61,372 bases of DNA from Lachnospiraceae bacterium (GTDB lineage: Bacteria; Bacillota; Clostridia; Lachnospirales; Lachnospiraceae): contig JAIKZQ010000041.1 in assembly GCA_024682075.1 (NCBI GenBank), positions 1 through 61,372 of the forward strand. Direction: 5' to 3'. The position numbers and the translations under genes are program-made. Positions 61,090 through 61,372 of the stretch are shown piece by piece. Below the pieces are notes generated by a model that saw only the letters and a program-made list of their open reading frames with translations, was not told the origin of the DNA and made no database searches. How positions within the stretch are numbered: the first letter of the stretch is position 1; each line of letters starts with the position of its first letter.

Positions 61090-61372
61090 TTATTCCTTAT
61101 GCTCAAAGCTCTCGCCCTGAGCCTTCAGCTCCTCGCGTCTTTTCCTTACTCCGTCGAGGATCACTTTTTTCTTTTCAAGCAGGACCTTCGGGTCGAGAGG
61201 CTTGGTATCCTTCAGCCTGTAATCAATTCCAAGCTCCTCATACTTCTTCTTGCCCATATCGTGGTAGGGAAGGGCGTCCAGAGCCCTTAAATTGTGGAAC
61301 TGTCCGATGAAATATCCAAGGTCATAGAGATACTTGTCATCATCCGTAAGACCGGGCACGATAACGTGGCGG
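61090..61372 (-). CDS. pflA: Pyruvate formate-lyase activating enzyme, C-terminal part, cut by the window edge
   Basis: This radical-SAM enzyme generates the glycyl radical of pyruvate formate-lyase. Only the last ~94 residues are present: RHVIVPGLTDD at the edge, then YFIGQFHNL and LPYHDMGKKKYEELG, all characteristic of PflA C-termini. The cysteine motif for the iron-sulfur cluster lies outside the window. The tail after YRLKDTKPLDP is longer than usual and strongly charged. The frame runs to the window end. Confidence 0.92.
   Translation of the reverse strand, partial: RHVIVPGLTDDDKYLYDLGYFIGQFHNLRALDALPYHDMGKKKYEELGIDYRLKDTKPLDPKVLLEKKKVILDGVRKRREELKAQGESFEHKE

Overview
The window looks like a chromosomal segment of a Gram-positive anaerobe of the class Clostridia, most likely Lachnospiraceae. 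Supporting signs are strong AGGAGG ribosome binding sites, a gdpP-rplI-dnaB cluster, mecA, a pyruvate formate-lyase activating enzyme, a small 2[4Fe-4S] ferredoxin and a complete F-type ATP synthase operon. The taxonomic placement is inferred from gene content, not from a marker gene.

Region 1 (about 1-33,000) is accessory DNA. A Fic protein gene is cut by the left edge and has its own promoter with repeated half-sites. Beyond it, every gene up to 32,852 lies on the minus strand with gaps of about 105 bases or less, between one good promoter (32,916-32,944) and one good terminator (1,092-1,121). Read in transcription order, this block first encodes a secretion-like machine: a secreted or membrane vWA protein, a very large tubulin/FtsZ-like GTPase, a two-TM protein, a multi-TM protein with a zinc finger and a DA1-like metallopeptidase domain, an EssC-like FtsK/SpoIIIE ATPase and a WXG100-sized helical protein. 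Next come two toxin candidates that share a ~95-residue N-terminal module. One carries an ADP-ribosyltransferase domain and is split by a -1 frame change at a G6 tract. The other carries an HExxH zincin domain. Each is followed by a small immunity candidate. Then comes a signalling or defence battery: an ion-channel-like TrkA-N/RyR protein, two paralogous membrane TIR proteins with large ectodomains, a TIR-like nucleotide-binding protein, a double TIR-Sel1-TPR protein, a membrane transglutaminase-like protein, a lipoprotein and small unknowns. I regard the tubulin + vWA + FtsK machine with its toxins and NAD-related sensors as the candidate undescribed system.

Region 2 (33,120-43,054) holds an 849-residue secreted protein and the complete ATP synthase operon atpZ-atpI-atpB-E-F-H-A-G-D-C. 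The c subunit carries a sodium-type ion-binding pattern. The promoters in front of atpZ and of the 849-residue gene sit so close to the start codons that the mRNAs look leaderless.

Region 3 (43,153-55,070) has a DUF402 gene on the plus strand, then a strongly structured ~220-base element that does not match an RNA family I can name. It is followed, on the minus strand, by a nine-gene likely operon running from 54,989 down to 43,957: GH18 hydrolase, threonylcarbamoyl-AMP synthase, rpiB, upp, dCMP deaminase, a SleB-type cell-wall hydrolase, a GGDEF protein, and an SbcD/SbcC-like nuclease-ATPase pair.

Region 4 (55,086-61,372) begins with an 800-base gene-free stretch that holds a terminator, a 6S-like long hairpin and a second structured element with competing stems. 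After it come mecA, gdpP, rplI and dnaB on the plus strand, two REP-like repeats, a ferredoxin gene and the 3' part of pflA on the minus strand.

I found no tRNA, rRNA, CRISPR array, insertion sequence or phage integrase.
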